Shown in pieces: positions 18,205 to 26,426 of a DNA stretch of 64,000 nucleotides. The DNA lies in the NCBI GenBank assembly GCA_016125075.1, contig WGMO01000019.1, positions 92,020 to 156,019 on the forward strand, given 5' to 3'. The stretch comes from Terrimonas sp. (lineage in GTDB: Bacteria > Bacteroidota > Bacteroidia > Chitinophagales > Chitinophagaceae). Each line of letters opens with the position of its first letter. Position 1 is the stretch's first letter. Position numbers and translations under genes: made by a program. The notes beneath the pieces are model-generated. The model worked only from the letters and a program-made list of their open reading frames with translations, was not told the origin of the DNA and did no database searches.

Positions 18205-18897
18205 TTAATTCCTGTCACGGCTGCCCAGGTACAACAGGATATACTGTACAAGGTTGACCAACGCTGCCAATGCTGCCACCAGGTAGGTCATGGCTGCCCA
18301 GGTTAAGGCATCCTTTGCCTTGGGATACTCACCGGCACTGGTAACATTTGTCTGGTTCAACCATTGGAGCGCCCTCCTGCTGGCATCAAACTCAACGGGT
18401 AAGGTAATGAGTGAAAACAATACGGTCAGGGAAAGGAGGATGATCCCCACCAATAACAGAAAATTATTACCCGAAAAAGCCATGATAACACCGATCAGCA
18501 GCACTATATTGATGATCCCGGAACTGAACTGAACAATGGGTACCAGGCGGCTACGCATCATCAACCAGCTATAGGCCCGGGCGTGCTGCACAGCATGCCC
18601 GCACTCGTGAGCAGCCACTGCTGCGGCGGCAATACTGCTGCTGCCGTACACTTCAGGGCTCAGGTTGATGGTTTTATTGATAGGATTATAATGATCACTC
18701 AAAAAACCCTGCACCGATGTTACCGTAACGTCTGTAATCCCGTTTTCCCTTAACATTTTTTCCGCCACCTGCCTGCCCGTTAGGCCATTTGAAAGCGGGA
18801 TCTTGGCATACCGGCTAAACTTACCCTTTAATACCAGGGAGACGCCTACACTGATCAAAACAAAAACCAGGGAAACCAACATAATACCAGGTGTCAT
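18205..18897 (-). CDS. Membrane zinc metallopeptidase (YugP-like)
   Basis: A 230-residue integral membrane protein of the neutral zinc metallopeptidase family (YugP, Zn_peptidase_2). An N-terminal helix spans about residues 3-22, the active-site HECGH is at 97-101 (AAAVAAHECGHAVQHA), then come two to three more helices (roughly 125-160, 205-225). It is convergent with rng, with stops 14 nt apart. The natural substrate of this family is not known; a membrane-protein quality role is a guess. Confidence 0.87.
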   Translation of the reverse strand: MTPGIMLVSLVFVLISVGVSLVLKGKFSRYAKIPLSNGLTGRQVAEKMLRENGITDVTVTSVQGFLSDHYNPINKTINLSPEVYGSSSIAAAAVAAHECGHAVQHARAYSWLMMRSRLVPIVQFSSGIINIVLLIGVIMAFSGNNFLLLVGIILLSLTVLFSLITLPVEFDASRRALQWLNQTNVTSAGEYPKAKDALTWAAMTYLVAALAALVNLVQYILLYLGSRDRN

Positions 18898-19175
18898 ATC
18901 GCAATTTTTTGTTTTTTAAAGATCAAATCTGAATCCAAAATTTGTTTCAGGAAGGCTTGTCATTCACCGCCTGAACAAACAGTCGTTTTGTCATCTACGA
19001 AAGTCTTCGTTTCGAGAAGAGAAAAAAATTTACCCGGGATTTATGAAAATAATAAATAAAATTTATTTAAATTATATATAATTGATTATAAATAGTTTAA
19101 ATAAGTATTTTCGATAAATCAATCCTGTTAAATACCCTGATTTTTACGCTAAAAGTTATCAACAGGAGGAAAAAT

Positions 19176-19183
19176 TAATTTTG
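19176..19183 (+). promoter_or_regulatory. -7 element of the candidate small RNA
   Basis: TAATTTTG fully matches TAnnTTTG. Transcription would begin near 19190. No clear -33 TTTG is at the right spacing. Confidence 0.5.
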
Positions 19184-19189
19184 TTATCT

Positions 19190-19266
19190 ACCACAGATTT
19201 GTAACTTAGTACCAGAATTTAATGGGTTAGTAAGTAAAAGGGTCAATCGCAAGATTGGCCCTTTTT
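19190..19266 (+). ncRNA. Candidate small RNA 1 (about 75-80 nt)
   Basis: The RNA is defined by a -7 element (19176-19183) and a strong terminator (19236-19266). Between them is an imperfect hairpin: ACTTAGTACCA (from about 19205) can pair with TGGGTTAGTAAGT (19223-19235), with one mismatch and bulges. The segment 19222-19236 is the exact reverse complement of 49264-49278 in the second candidate RNA. No matching named RNA family is recognised. It does not continue into radA because of the terminator. Confidence 0.45.
19236..19266 (+). terminator. Terminator of candidate small RNA 1
   Basis: 13-bp stem with one G-U pair (19236-19248 with 19253-19265), GCAA tetraloop (19249-19252), and a T-run at 19262-19266. 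Confidence 0.8.
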
Positions 19267-19411
19267 ACTTTTCACTTTTTTTCAAAAAGTTGAATTTTAT
19301 CGGGCCGGATTTTTTGTACCCCCACCGACCTCGTTTCCCCCCGCTTTTTTTCTTTTATAACATCGTTTATTTATTGGATTAACATCGCGGTTGAAGATTT
19401 ATCTTTAGATC

Positions 19412-20788
19412 ATGAGTAAGATCAGGTCTTCATTTTTTTGCCAAAACTGCGGATATGAAAGTGTAAAATGGGTTGGGCAATGCCCGTCCTGCGGACAATG
19501 GAATACATTTATCGAGGAACAGGTCCAAAAAGAAAATAAAAAGACAGAAACCGGATGGAAAGAATACAAGTCGGGAAAGAGAACGAATAAAACAATTTCC
19601 ATCATCGATATTGAAGGCACCGAAGAAAGGCGTTTTAAAACTGCTGACAATGAATTGAACCGTGTTCTTGGCGGAGGGATCGTTGCCGGCAGCCTGGTAC
19701 TGATTGCCGGGGAACCGGGTATAGGGAAATCGACCCTTTTTCTGCAAAATGGTCTTGCCTTAAAAGAAATTACGACCCTCTATGTTAGCGGGGAGGAAAG
19801 TGAACAACAAATAAAAATGAGGGCGGACCGGCTTCACCTTTCCAATGAAAAATTTTATTTGCTGACGGAGACCTCCACCCAGGTAATTTTCCAGGAGATA
19901 AAAAAACTAAAGCCGGATCTTGTCATTGTTGATTCCATTCAAACCCTGCATACTCCATTTATTGAATCTTCACCCGGAAGTGTTTCCCAGATACGGGAAA
20001 GTGCAGCAGAATTTCAACGGTTTGCCAAGGAAACGGATACACCTGTCTTTTTGATTGGACATATTACAAAGGACGGGAGCATCGCCGGTCCAAAGATCCT
20101 CGAACACATGGTGGATACCGTGTTACAATTTGAGGGAGACCGGCATTATGCATACCGTATCATCAGGACACTGAAAAACAGGTTTGGCAGCACCGCCGAA
20201 CTGGGCATCTATGAAATGACAGATGCCGGTATGAAAGCGGTTACCAATCCCAGTGAAATTCTGATCACGCAGAAAGAAGACAGCCTGAGTGGAATTGCCA
20301 TTGCAGCTACCATCGAAGGGCTTCGGCCGCTGCTGATAGAAGTGCAGGCACTGGTCACCCAGTCGGTGTATGGCACGCCCCAGCGAACTGTTAGTGGTTT
20401 TGATCTTCGCCGCTTACAATTATTATTAGCGGTCCTGGAAAAAAGAGGGGGGTTTCATTTTGGCATTAAGGATGTATTCCTCAATATCGCCGGTGGTATA
20501 AAAGTAGAAGACCCCTCCATTGACCTGGCTGTTCTATGCGCTCTTTTATCATCCTATGAAGATGTGGTATTGCCACAACATATCTGCTTTGCCGGTGAAA
20601 TCGGATTAAGCGGAGAAATAAGGGCCGTCAACAGGATTGAACAAAGAATTGCCGAGGCGGAAAAACTTGGCTTTGAAAAAATAATAGTATCCCGGTATAA
20701 CCAAAAAGGGCTGGCCCGACAAAAATTCAATATTGAAGTAATAACAATGGGCAAGGTGGAGGAGGTTTACCAATATCTTTTTTCATGA
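19412..20788 (+). CDS. radA: DNA repair protein RadA
   Basis: A 458-residue RecA-like ATPase that drives branch migration in recombination and promotes natural transformation. A zinc finger is formed by C10, C13, C24 and C27. Walker A is GEPGIGKST (100-108), the RadA-specific KNRFG motif is in LKNRFGS near residue 260, and a Lon-like C-terminal domain follows. Length is normal. TATCTTTA (19400-19407), one base off the -7 consensus, would give an almost leaderless mRNA. The stop overlaps the comF start by 4 nt. Confidence 0.96.
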   Translation: MSKIRSSFFCQNCGYESVKWVGQCPSCGQWNTFIEEQVQKENKKTETGWKEYKSGKRTNKTISIIDIEGTEERRFKTADNELNRVLGGGIVAGSLVLIAGEPGIGKSTLFLQNGLALKEITTLYVSGEESEQQIKMRADRLHLSNEKFYLLTETSTQVIFQEIKKLKPDLVIVDSIQTLHTPFIESSPGSVSQIRESAAEFQRFAKETDTPVFLIGHITKDGSIAGPKILEHMVDTVLQFEGDRHYAYRIIRTLKNRFGSTAELGIYEMTDAGMKAVTNPSEILITQKEDSLSGIAIAATIEGLRPLLIEVQALVTQSVYGTPQRTVSGFDLRRLQLLLAVLEKRGGFHFGIKDVFLNIAGGIKVEDPSIDLAVLCALLSSYEDVVLPQHICFAGEIGLSGEIRAVNRIEQRIAEAEKLGFEKIIVSRYNQKGLARQKFNIEVITMGKVEEVYQYLFS

Positions 20789-21489
20789 TGCAGGCATTAA
20801 AAACAATACAGGCATCGCTGTTACAATTGATATTTCCCCATGTCTGTTCCGGTTGCGGTAGCGACCTGCTGCCAACTGACAGTTCCATCTGTTTTCAATG
20901 CCTGGAAGCATTGCCGGAAACAAATTTTATTTTTCACGCCAATAACCCCGTTGAAAAGATTTTCTGGGGACGGCTGCCCCTGGTACAGGCTGCCGCCCAG
21001 TATTACTTTACAAAGGAATCGCTGATACAGCAATTGATGCATGAATTGAAATACAGGGGAAACAGGAACCTGGGCCTTCAATTGGGAAGACTGATGGGAC
21101 TGTCCCTGTTACAAACCAACCGTTTTAATGATATTGATGCACTGGTACCTTTACCCCTCTACCCTGCCCGTGAAAGAAAAAGGGGATATAACCAGGCTGC
21201 TCTTCTCTGCGAGGGTATTACAGCCGTTACCGGGATCCCCATACTGAACAATATTGTATCCAGGCCACAGCCCACCGTGACGCAAACCCAAAAAACAAGG
21301 ATAGAACGCTGGCAGAATATCGCCGGTAAATTCAGGTTGGATGATCCTGATTCCGCTTCGGGCAAACATTTACTGTTAATCGATGATGTGGTAACGACGG
21401 GCACCACGCTGGAAGCCTGCGGACAGGAACTCCTCAAGATCGGAAATGGCAGGCTGAGTATTGCCACGCTTTGCTATACCGCACATTAG
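20785..21489 (+). CDS. comF: ComF family phosphoribosyltransferase-like protein
   Basis: A 234-residue ComF/GntX-type protein needed for DNA uptake in transformable bacteria. The N-terminal zinc ribbon uses C21, C24, C36 and C39. The central family motif is VPLPLYPARERKRGYNQA, and the PRPP-binding loop LLIDDVVTTGTT is near residue 200. The ATGA overlap with radA indicates co-translation; radA-comF plus comEC at 1.7 kb suggest a competence function. Confidence 0.92.
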   Translation: MMQALKTIQASLLQLIFPHVCSGCGSDLLPTDSSICFQCLEALPETNFIFHANNPVEKIFWGRLPLVQAAAQYYFTKESLIQQLMHELKYRGNRNLGLQLGRLMGLSLLQTNRFNDIDALVPLPLYPARERKRGYNQAALLCEGITAVTGIPILNNIVSRPQPTVTQTQKTRIERWQNIAGKFRLDDPDSASGKHLLLIDDVVTTGTTLEACGQELLKIGNGRLSIATLCYTAH

Positions 21490-21509
21490 CGTTTGTCAGT
21501 TTGTTGAAT

Positions 21510-21517
21510 TATTTTTG
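21510..21517 (+). promoter_or_regulatory. -7 element of the beta-helix lipoprotein gene
   Basis: TATTTTTG, a full match, ends 6 nt before ATG 21523, so the transcript would be leaderless or nearly so. TTTG at 21492-21495 has a short spacer (14 nt). Confidence 0.5.
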
Positions 21518-21522
21518 AACTT

Positions 21523-22920
21523 ATGAAGACCGCCGGACTACTATCCATATCCTTCCTGTTCATAGTTCTTTCCTGTAAAAAAGAAAGTTTTATTACGAGT
21601 GCGGATGCCCGTGTTACGATTTCATCCGATACGCTTAAATACGATACGGTTTTCACGAGCTTCGGATCTATTACACAGTTCCTGACCCTCCGGAATGATA
21701 ATAAGCAAAGACTCAGGATCTCTTCCATCAGGTTAATGGGAGGCAATTCCTCCGCTTTTAAAATAAATGCTGACGGGTCCCCGGGGCCCCTGATCAGTAA
21801 CCTGGAATTAGCGCCCGGAGACAGCACCTATATTTTTGTCAATGTCAGCATCAGTCAAACCACGGCCAATCTTCCTTTTGTCCTGCAGGACAGTATCGCC
21901 ATCAGTTATAATGGAACAGAAAGATGGGTACAACTGGAAGCCTGGGGTCAGAATGCCCATTTTTTACGCGACAAAGTGATCACTGCCAATGAAACATGGA
22001 ATAATGATCTCCCCTATGTAATACTGGGTTCCTTTCACGTCCGGGAAAACAACACCCTCACTATCAATAAGGGTTGCCGGATCTATGTACATGCCAATGC
22101 TCCATTGATCATTGATGGTACTTTAGAGGTGAATGGTGAAAAGGATACTGCGGACAGGGTTTATTTTATTGGCGACAGGCTGGATGAACCCTATAAAGAT
22201 TTTCCGGCCGGATGGCCGGGTATGTTTTTTACTGCATCCAGTAAAGACAATACGTTACGATATGCCGTGATCAGGAACGCCTACCAGGCCATTGCTGTTC
22301 AGGGTATTCCTGCCAATGCCAATCCCAAAATCAGTTTGCAGGAATGTATCATTGATAATGCCTATGATGCCGGTATCGTTTCCCTCCACTCCTCCATCAA
22401 TGCCAGGAACTGCCTGATCAGTAATTGTGGCAAAAACCTGTTGCTGGCACAGGGCGGTGATTACCAGTTTACACATTGTACCGTGGTCAGTTATTCGAAT
22501 AGTTATATCCTGCACAGGGACCCGGTCTTATTGCTGACCAATTATATTGTTATTGATAACAGTCCTGTTGCTGCTGACCTCAGGGCGGATTTTTCGAATT
22601 GTATCTTCTGGGGAGAAAATGGCCTTGTGGATGATGAAGTAGTGGTGGGCCGTTCCGGGAATACCGTATTCAATGTTTCCTTTGACCATATTTTATGGAA
22701 ACTGGTGAACACACCTGCCGATGTCTCCATTGCACAGGTGATCTATAACCACCCCCCCCTATTTGATAGTATCAACACCTCGAAACACTATTATAGCTTC
22801 CGGCTAAAAGAAGGTTCCCCCGCCCTGGAAGCCGGATCGGCTTCAGCAATTGCCATTGATCTTGACGGGGCACCCCGGCCTGTTGGCCTGCCCGACCTGG
22901 GCTGTTTTGAAAAACAATAA
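21523..22920 (+). CDS. Right-handed beta-helix lipoprotein with choice-of-anchor Q type C-terminus
   Basis: A 465-residue predicted lipoprotein: signal peptide with lipobox VLSC18. Residues 25-140 resemble an Ig-like domain (YDTVFTSFGSITQFLTLRN, APGDSTYIFVNVSI). Residues 150-410 form a parallel beta-helix of short repeats (LQECIIDNAYDAGIVSLHSS; ARNCLISNCGKNLLLAQGGD). The C-terminus SPALEAGSASAIAIDLDGAPR is typical of choice-of-anchor Q domains. It is likely on the cell surface or outer membrane. Substrate and catalytic activity are not evident. Conserved in Bacteroidota. Confidence 0.8.
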   Translation: MKTAGLLSISFLFIVLSCKKESFITSADARVTISSDTLKYDTVFTSFGSITQFLTLRNDNKQRLRISSIRLMGGNSSAFKINADGSPGPLISNLELAPGDSTYIFVNVSISQTTANLPFVLQDSIAISYNGTERWVQLEAWGQNAHFLRDKVITANETWNNDLPYVILGSFHVRENNTLTINKGCRIYVHANAPLIIDGTLEVNGEKDTADRVYFIGDRLDEPYKDFPAGWPGMFFTASSKDNTLRYAVIRNAYQAIAVQGIPANANPKISLQECIIDNAYDAGIVSLHSSINARNCLISNCGKNLLLAQGGDYQFTHCTVVSYSNSYILHRDPVLLLTNYIVIDNSPVAADLRADFSNCIFWGENGLVDDEVVVGRSGNTVFNVSFDHILWKLVNTPADVSIAQVIYNHPPLFDSINTSKHYYSFRLKEGSPALEAGSASAIAIDLDGAPRPVGLPDLGCFEKQ

Positions 22921-23014
22921 TGGGTCCGAAAGAATTTTTTCCAATTATCCGGCCAAATAGAGAACTTTATGATCCCGACATTTGTTGTGAAATCGTAACA
23001 GTAAAAATCATTGT

Positions 23015-23533
23015 ATGAAAACTTTTATCCTCACCATGGTATTTTCACTCAGCTTATCAGTCAGTTCGATCTATGATTTTAAAGTGCCCGGGTTGCTGGG
23101 GAATGAAATCGATTTTGCCCAATACAAAGGCAAAAAGATCCTTATTGTCAATACCGCTTCCAAATGCGGCAACACCCCTCAATATGACGGCCTGGAAAAA
23201 CTGTATGAAAAGTACAAGGATAAACTGGTGATCATTGGCTTCCCGGCCAATAATTTTGGTGGCCAGGAACCGGGAACCAGCGATGAAATTGCCAGCTTCT
23301 GTAAAAAGAATTATGGTGTTACCTTTCCCATGGCGGATAAGGTTTCAGTAAAAGGAAAGGATATCTTCCCATTGTATAAATACCTCGAAGATGAAGCGGC
23401 TAAAAAGGGCTTTGAAAATCCGGTGACCTGGAATTTCGGCAAGTTTCTCATCAATGAAAAAGGAGAGCTGATTGCCACTTTTGCACCCAGCACACAGCCC
23501 CAGAGTGAAGAAATCTTAAAATATCTCAATTAA
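23015..23533 (+). CDS. Glutathione peroxidase family protein, exported
   Basis: A 172-residue GPx-fold thiol peroxidase. The hydrophobic N-terminus (about residues 2-18) looks like a signal peptide or anchor. The catalytic Cys51 is in NTASKCGNTPQY (cysteine, not selenocysteine). The GPx signatures IIGFPANNFGGQEPG and the tryptophan motif VTWNFGKFLI are present. It probably reduces peroxides with thioredoxin-like donors. A second GPx lies at 59203-59907. Confidence 0.93.
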   Translation: MKTFILTMVFSLSLSVSSIYDFKVPGLLGNEIDFAQYKGKKILIVNTASKCGNTPQYDGLEKLYEKYKDKLVIIGFPANNFGGQEPGTSDEIASFCKKNYGVTFPMADKVSVKGKDIFPLYKYLEDEAAKKGFENPVTWNFGKFLINEKGELIATFAPSTQPQSEEILKYLN

Positions 23534-23554
23534 TACCCATTTCGTTTTTTTTTA

Positions 23555-23581
23555 AGCGCTGGATAAAACCAGCGCTTTTTT
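23555..23581 (+). terminator. Terminator after glutathione peroxidase
   Basis: Perfect 8-bp stem (23555-23562 with 23569-23576), 6-nt loop, T-run to 23581. Confidence 0.85.
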
Positions 23582-23608
23582 AATGTCATATCATTTATTT
23601 TCGCTCAA

Positions 23609-24817
23609 ATGCTTTTCCGCGAAATCATAGGGCAGGCCGGGGTTAAAAAAAACCTTACGGAACTGGTTCAGCATAACAGGCTCAGCCATGCTTTATTGTT
23701 CCTGGGTAAGGAAGGCAGTGGGGCCTTGTCATTGGCCACAGCACTGGCCCAGTATATTGTCTGTGAAAGGAGAGCGGGTAACAAGGAAACGGCAGATACC
23801 GGATCCCGCTTATTTGCCGAGGAAGCCCTGCCGGTCAACAAGCTACTGCCCGGGGATGCCTGTGGCAACTGTCCTTCCTGTTTCAAAACCCAGCAGTTGG
23901 TTCATCCGGATATTCATTTTTCTTTTCCCGTTGTAACAAAAAAACCGGGAACAGCCCCGGTCAGCAATGATTATATAGCTGAATGGCGGGAATTTTTTAT
24001 CAGTTACCCCTATGGTAATATTTATGACTGGCTCCAGTTTATCGGCGCCGACAATAAACAGGGGAATATCACCGCTGCGGAATGTAATGATATCATCCGT
24101 AAGCTGAACCTGAAAAGTTTTGAAAGCGGGTACAAGATCCTGATCATGTGGATGCCGGAATACCTGGGTAATGAGGGTAATAAACTTTTAAAGCTCATAG
24201 AGGAGCCGCCACCCAATACATTATTTATCCTGGTAGCTGAAAACGAATCTCTTTCATTACCGACCATCCTTTCCCGGTGCCAGCTGGTAAAAATCCCCCC
24301 ATTAGGAGTATCGGATATTGAAAATGGACTGGTTGAAAGAAACAATACAGCACCGGAAACAGCCCGGCAAATTGCGGGCATCAGTGAAGGGAATTACCGG
24401 GAAGCCCTGCATTTATTGCAACATGCAGAAGAAGACTGGCAGTCCCTGTTGCGGGAATGGTTAAACGCTATCCTGAAAACCGGCCCGGTGGCCCAAACCC
24501 GTTGGGTGGAGGAGATCAGCCGGCTGGGAAGGGAGAAACAAAAACAATTTCTCCGGTATTTTAACCATTTACTGGAACAGGCCGTCAGGCTTCGTACCCT
24601 AAAGCAGGACTTCCAAAACTTGAAAATGCCGGAAAATGAATTTGATTTTGCCAGCCGGCTGAATAAAATAGCCAATATTTCTCAGCAACAATCCATCATA
24701 GAAGAGCTGGACAGGGCCAGTTATTATATTGAAAGAAATGCTAATGCGAAGATGCTGTTCCATGCCCTAACGATCAAGATCTATCATATCATCCAGGACC
24801 AGACCGTGCTGGCCTGA
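23609..24817 (+). CDS. holB: DNA polymerase III clamp-loader subunit (delta prime-like)
   Basis: A 402-residue AAA+ clamp-loader protein. N-terminal FREIIGQAGVKKNLTELVQ and the P-loop-like FLGKEGSGALSLA are followed by a zinc-binding cysteine group (CERR, then CGNCPSC near residue 90) and the LLKLIEEPPPNTLFILVAEN / SRCQLVKIPPL signature of delta prime subunits. It loads the beta clamp in replication. An insertion of about 50 residues separates the zinc module from the sensor region. TATTTTCG just upstream is one base off the -7 consensus. In Bacteroidota holB commonly precedes ricT/PSP1, as here. Confidence 0.9.
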   Translation: MLFREIIGQAGVKKNLTELVQHNRLSHALLFLGKEGSGALSLATALAQYIVCERRAGNKETADTGSRLFAEEALPVNKLLPGDACGNCPSCFKTQQLVHPDIHFSFPVVTKKPGTAPVSNDYIAEWREFFISYPYGNIYDWLQFIGADNKQGNITAAECNDIIRKLNLKSFESGYKILIMWMPEYLGNEGNKLLKLIEEPPPNTLFILVAENESLSLPTILSRCQLVKIPPLGVSDIENGLVERNNTAPETARQIAGISEGNYREALHLLQHAEEDWQSLLREWLNAILKTGPVAQTRWVEEISRLGREKQKQFLRYFNHLLEQAVRLRTLKQDFQNLKMPENEFDFASRLNKIANISQQQSIIEELDRASYYIERNANAKMLFHALTIKIYHIIQDQTVLA

Positions 24818-24872
24818 AAAACAGGCGGATGGGGACGAAACTAAAAATTTAGCCTCCCTTGCCGGAAAATTG

Positions 24873-24880
24873 TATTTTTG
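24873..24880 (+). promoter_or_regulatory. -7 promoter element upstream of ricT
   Basis: TATTTTTG is a full TAnnTTTG match. The predicted start near 24887 would give ricT a leader of about 240 nt, or express the small frame at 24886 without a leader. Confidence 0.5.
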
Positions 24881-24885
24881 AACCA

Positions 24886-24999
24886 ATGACCCGGCGGTTT
24901 CAGGAAAGGGTGAAGAAAGGGGGTCAAAAAAAGGGAGAAAGAACCGGTGCTGATTTGAAAGTCGATTACATCTTTTGTGTCTGTTTTTCATACTTATAG
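24886..24999 (+). CDS. Possible 37-residue small ORF (uncertain)
   Basis: ATG 24886 to TAG 24999, starting 6 nt after a perfect -7 element. The product is basic at the N-terminus (MTRRFQERVKKGGQKKGER) and ends hydrophobic and cysteine-containing (YIFCVCFSYL). No homology is recognised and codon choice is unremarkable. The promoter position is the only support, so a chance frame is the more likely explanation. Confidence 0.15.
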   Translation: MTRRFQERVKKGGQKKGERTGADLKVDYIFCVCFSYL

Positions 25000-25129
25000 G
25001 GCTATTGATGCAGTGATTGCTGCATAGCGATATGAAAGTACAAGAGTGCGACGCAACAAAGGTTTCATAGACATTCTGCAGCCGGTTTCATCATTTTCCC
25101 CATTATCTTACTTTAATCATAATGAATAC

Positions 25130-26365
25130 ATGAGTTGCAGTAATTGCGGTACAGGAACTCCAAACGGTTGTAAAAGCAATGGCGGATGCAGTTCGGGTGG
25201 TTGCAACAGGATGAATGCTTACGACTGGCTGAACAACCTCCCGATGGTGGATACGGAAAGCGCCTGCCGGGTCATAGAAGTGAGTTTCAACAATGGTAGC
25301 CGGAAAGATTTCTTTCGCAACAACACACTCAATCATTTTGAAAAAGGGGATTATGTTTCCGTGGAAGGTGTTAGTGGTTTTGATGTTGGGGAGGTATCCC
25401 TCACCGGGGAAATCGTCAGGCTGCAATTGAAAAAAAGGGGGATCAAGGAAAACAGTGATGAGATCAAGAAGGTATTACGCCCCTCCAGCGACAGGGATAT
25501 TGATACCTGGCGACATACAAAGACCCGCGAAAAAGATGCCCTGATCCGCGCAAGGGCCATTACAAAGCAATTGAAACTGGACATGAAGATCAGTGAGGTG
25601 GAATTCCAGGCTGATGGAAGAAAAGCCACATTTTTTTATATCGCCGACGGAAGGGTTGATTTCCGGGAACTGATCAAAGTATATGCTTCCGAGTTTAAAG
25701 TGAAAGTGGAAATGCGCCAGATCGGTGCCCGGCAGGAAAGCTCAAAGGTGGGCGGAATCGGCAGTTGTGGCCGCGAGCTCTGTTGCAGCACCTGGCTGAC
25801 CGATTTTAAATCGGTGAACACGGCCGCTGCCCGATACCAGAACCTTTCCATCAACCAGACAAAACTGAGCGGCCAGTGCGGACGATTGAAATGCTGTCTT
25901 AATTACGAGCTGGACACCTACCTGGATGCTTTACAGGGCTTCCCAAATGACTGCGATTCCATCCAGGTTGCCAAAGGAACGGCCCACCTCATCAAAAAGG
26001 ATATCTTCAAAAACCTGATGTGGTATATGCTGCCCGACAGTTCGAAGCAATATCCCGTTCCGATTGAAAGGGTCGTAAAAATAAAATCATTGAACCGGCA
26101 GAATATCATTCCGGATGAACTTGAAGCGGTTGATGTGACCAGTTCCAAACCCAAAGAAGTAGAACCTGAATTTGTAGATGTTGTAGGGCAAATAAGTCTC
26201 CGAAGCCTGGAAAAAGCTGACCGGAAAAGAAAAAACAAACAACAACAGCAACATCATCGCAGACCCCAGCAGCAACAAAGAAGACAGGGAAGTGGCGGTG
26301 GACAGCAACCCAACCCGCCCAGGGGAAACCAACAAAGACCGCCCAAGCCCAGAAAAAATAAATAA
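25130..26365 (+). CDS. ricT: PSP1/RicT family protein
   Basis: A 411-residue protein with a PSP1 domain, related to RicT of Bacillus, part of an iron-sulfur complex that controls RNA processing. The N-terminal 30 residues hold six cysteines (MSCSNCGTGTPNGC, GGCSSGGC). The core has the RicT cysteines GSCGRELCCSTWL and GQCGRLKCCLNYE near residues 210-260. The last 45 residues are Gln/Arg/Pro/Gly-rich and probably disordered and RNA-binding. Start ATG 25130 matches family N-termini (MSCxxCG); an upstream ATG at 25046 adds 28 unconserved residues. Confidence 0.9.
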   Translation: MSCSNCGTGTPNGCKSNGGCSSGGCNRMNAYDWLNNLPMVDTESACRVIEVSFNNGSRKDFFRNNTLNHFEKGDYVSVEGVSGFDVGEVSLTGEIVRLQLKKRGIKENSDEIKKVLRPSSDRDIDTWRHTKTREKDALIRARAITKQLKLDMKISEVEFQADGRKATFFYIADGRVDFRELIKVYASEFKVKVEMRQIGARQESSKVGGIGSCGRELCCSTWLTDFKSVNTAAARYQNLSINQTKLSGQCGRLKCCLNYELDTYLDALQGFPNDCDSIQVAKGTAHLIKKDIFKNLMWYMLPDSSKQYPVPIERVVKIKSLNRQNIIPDELEAVDVTSSKPKEVEPEFVDVVGQISLRSLEKADRKRKNKQQQQHHRRPQQQQRRQGSGGGQQPNPPRGNQQRPPKPRKNK

Positions 26366-26374
26366 TGATTAACC

Positions 26375-26404
26375 AACCCCTCCCCGAAAAATGAGGGGTT
26401 TTTT
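26375..26404 (+). terminator. Terminator after ricT
   Basis: Perfect 8-bp stem (26375-26382 with 26393-26400), 10-nt loop, followed by T6. Confidence 0.85.
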
Positions 26405-26426
26405 ATTAGATTTAATATTTATTCGC

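Larger units (their letters stand above)
18898..19411. other. 514-nt intergenic region with a candidate small RNA gene
   Basis: The gap upstream of radA holds, in order: an inverted repeat ACGAA-N4-TTCGT (18997-19010); a stretch of almost pure A/T (about 19043-19105); TTATCAACA (19156-19164), one base from a DnaA box; AGGAGG (19165-19170); a 12-bp palindrome (19171-19182) overlapping a -7 promoter match; and a candidate small RNA ending in a strong terminator. No protein gene is convincing; the AGGAGG is followed only by a 7-codon frame. Confidence 0.55.
24818..25129 (+). other. Intergenic region upstream of ricT
   Basis: This 312-nt gap between holB and ricT contains a clear -7 element (24873-24880), a 37-codon frame beginning 6 nt after it (24886-24999), and a longer frame that joins ricT upstream of its conserved start. 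No hairpin with a T-run is visible. It may simply be a long ricT leader. Confidence 0.45.

Noticed and set aside
19165..19206. AGGAGG followed by a TTG frame as a leader peptide
   Set aside because: The frame stops after seven codons and SD sequences are seldom used in this phylum.
23015..23533. Selenocysteine in glutathione peroxidase
   Set aside because: The catalytic codon is TGC (Cys), and no in-frame TGA or SECIS-like hairpin is present.
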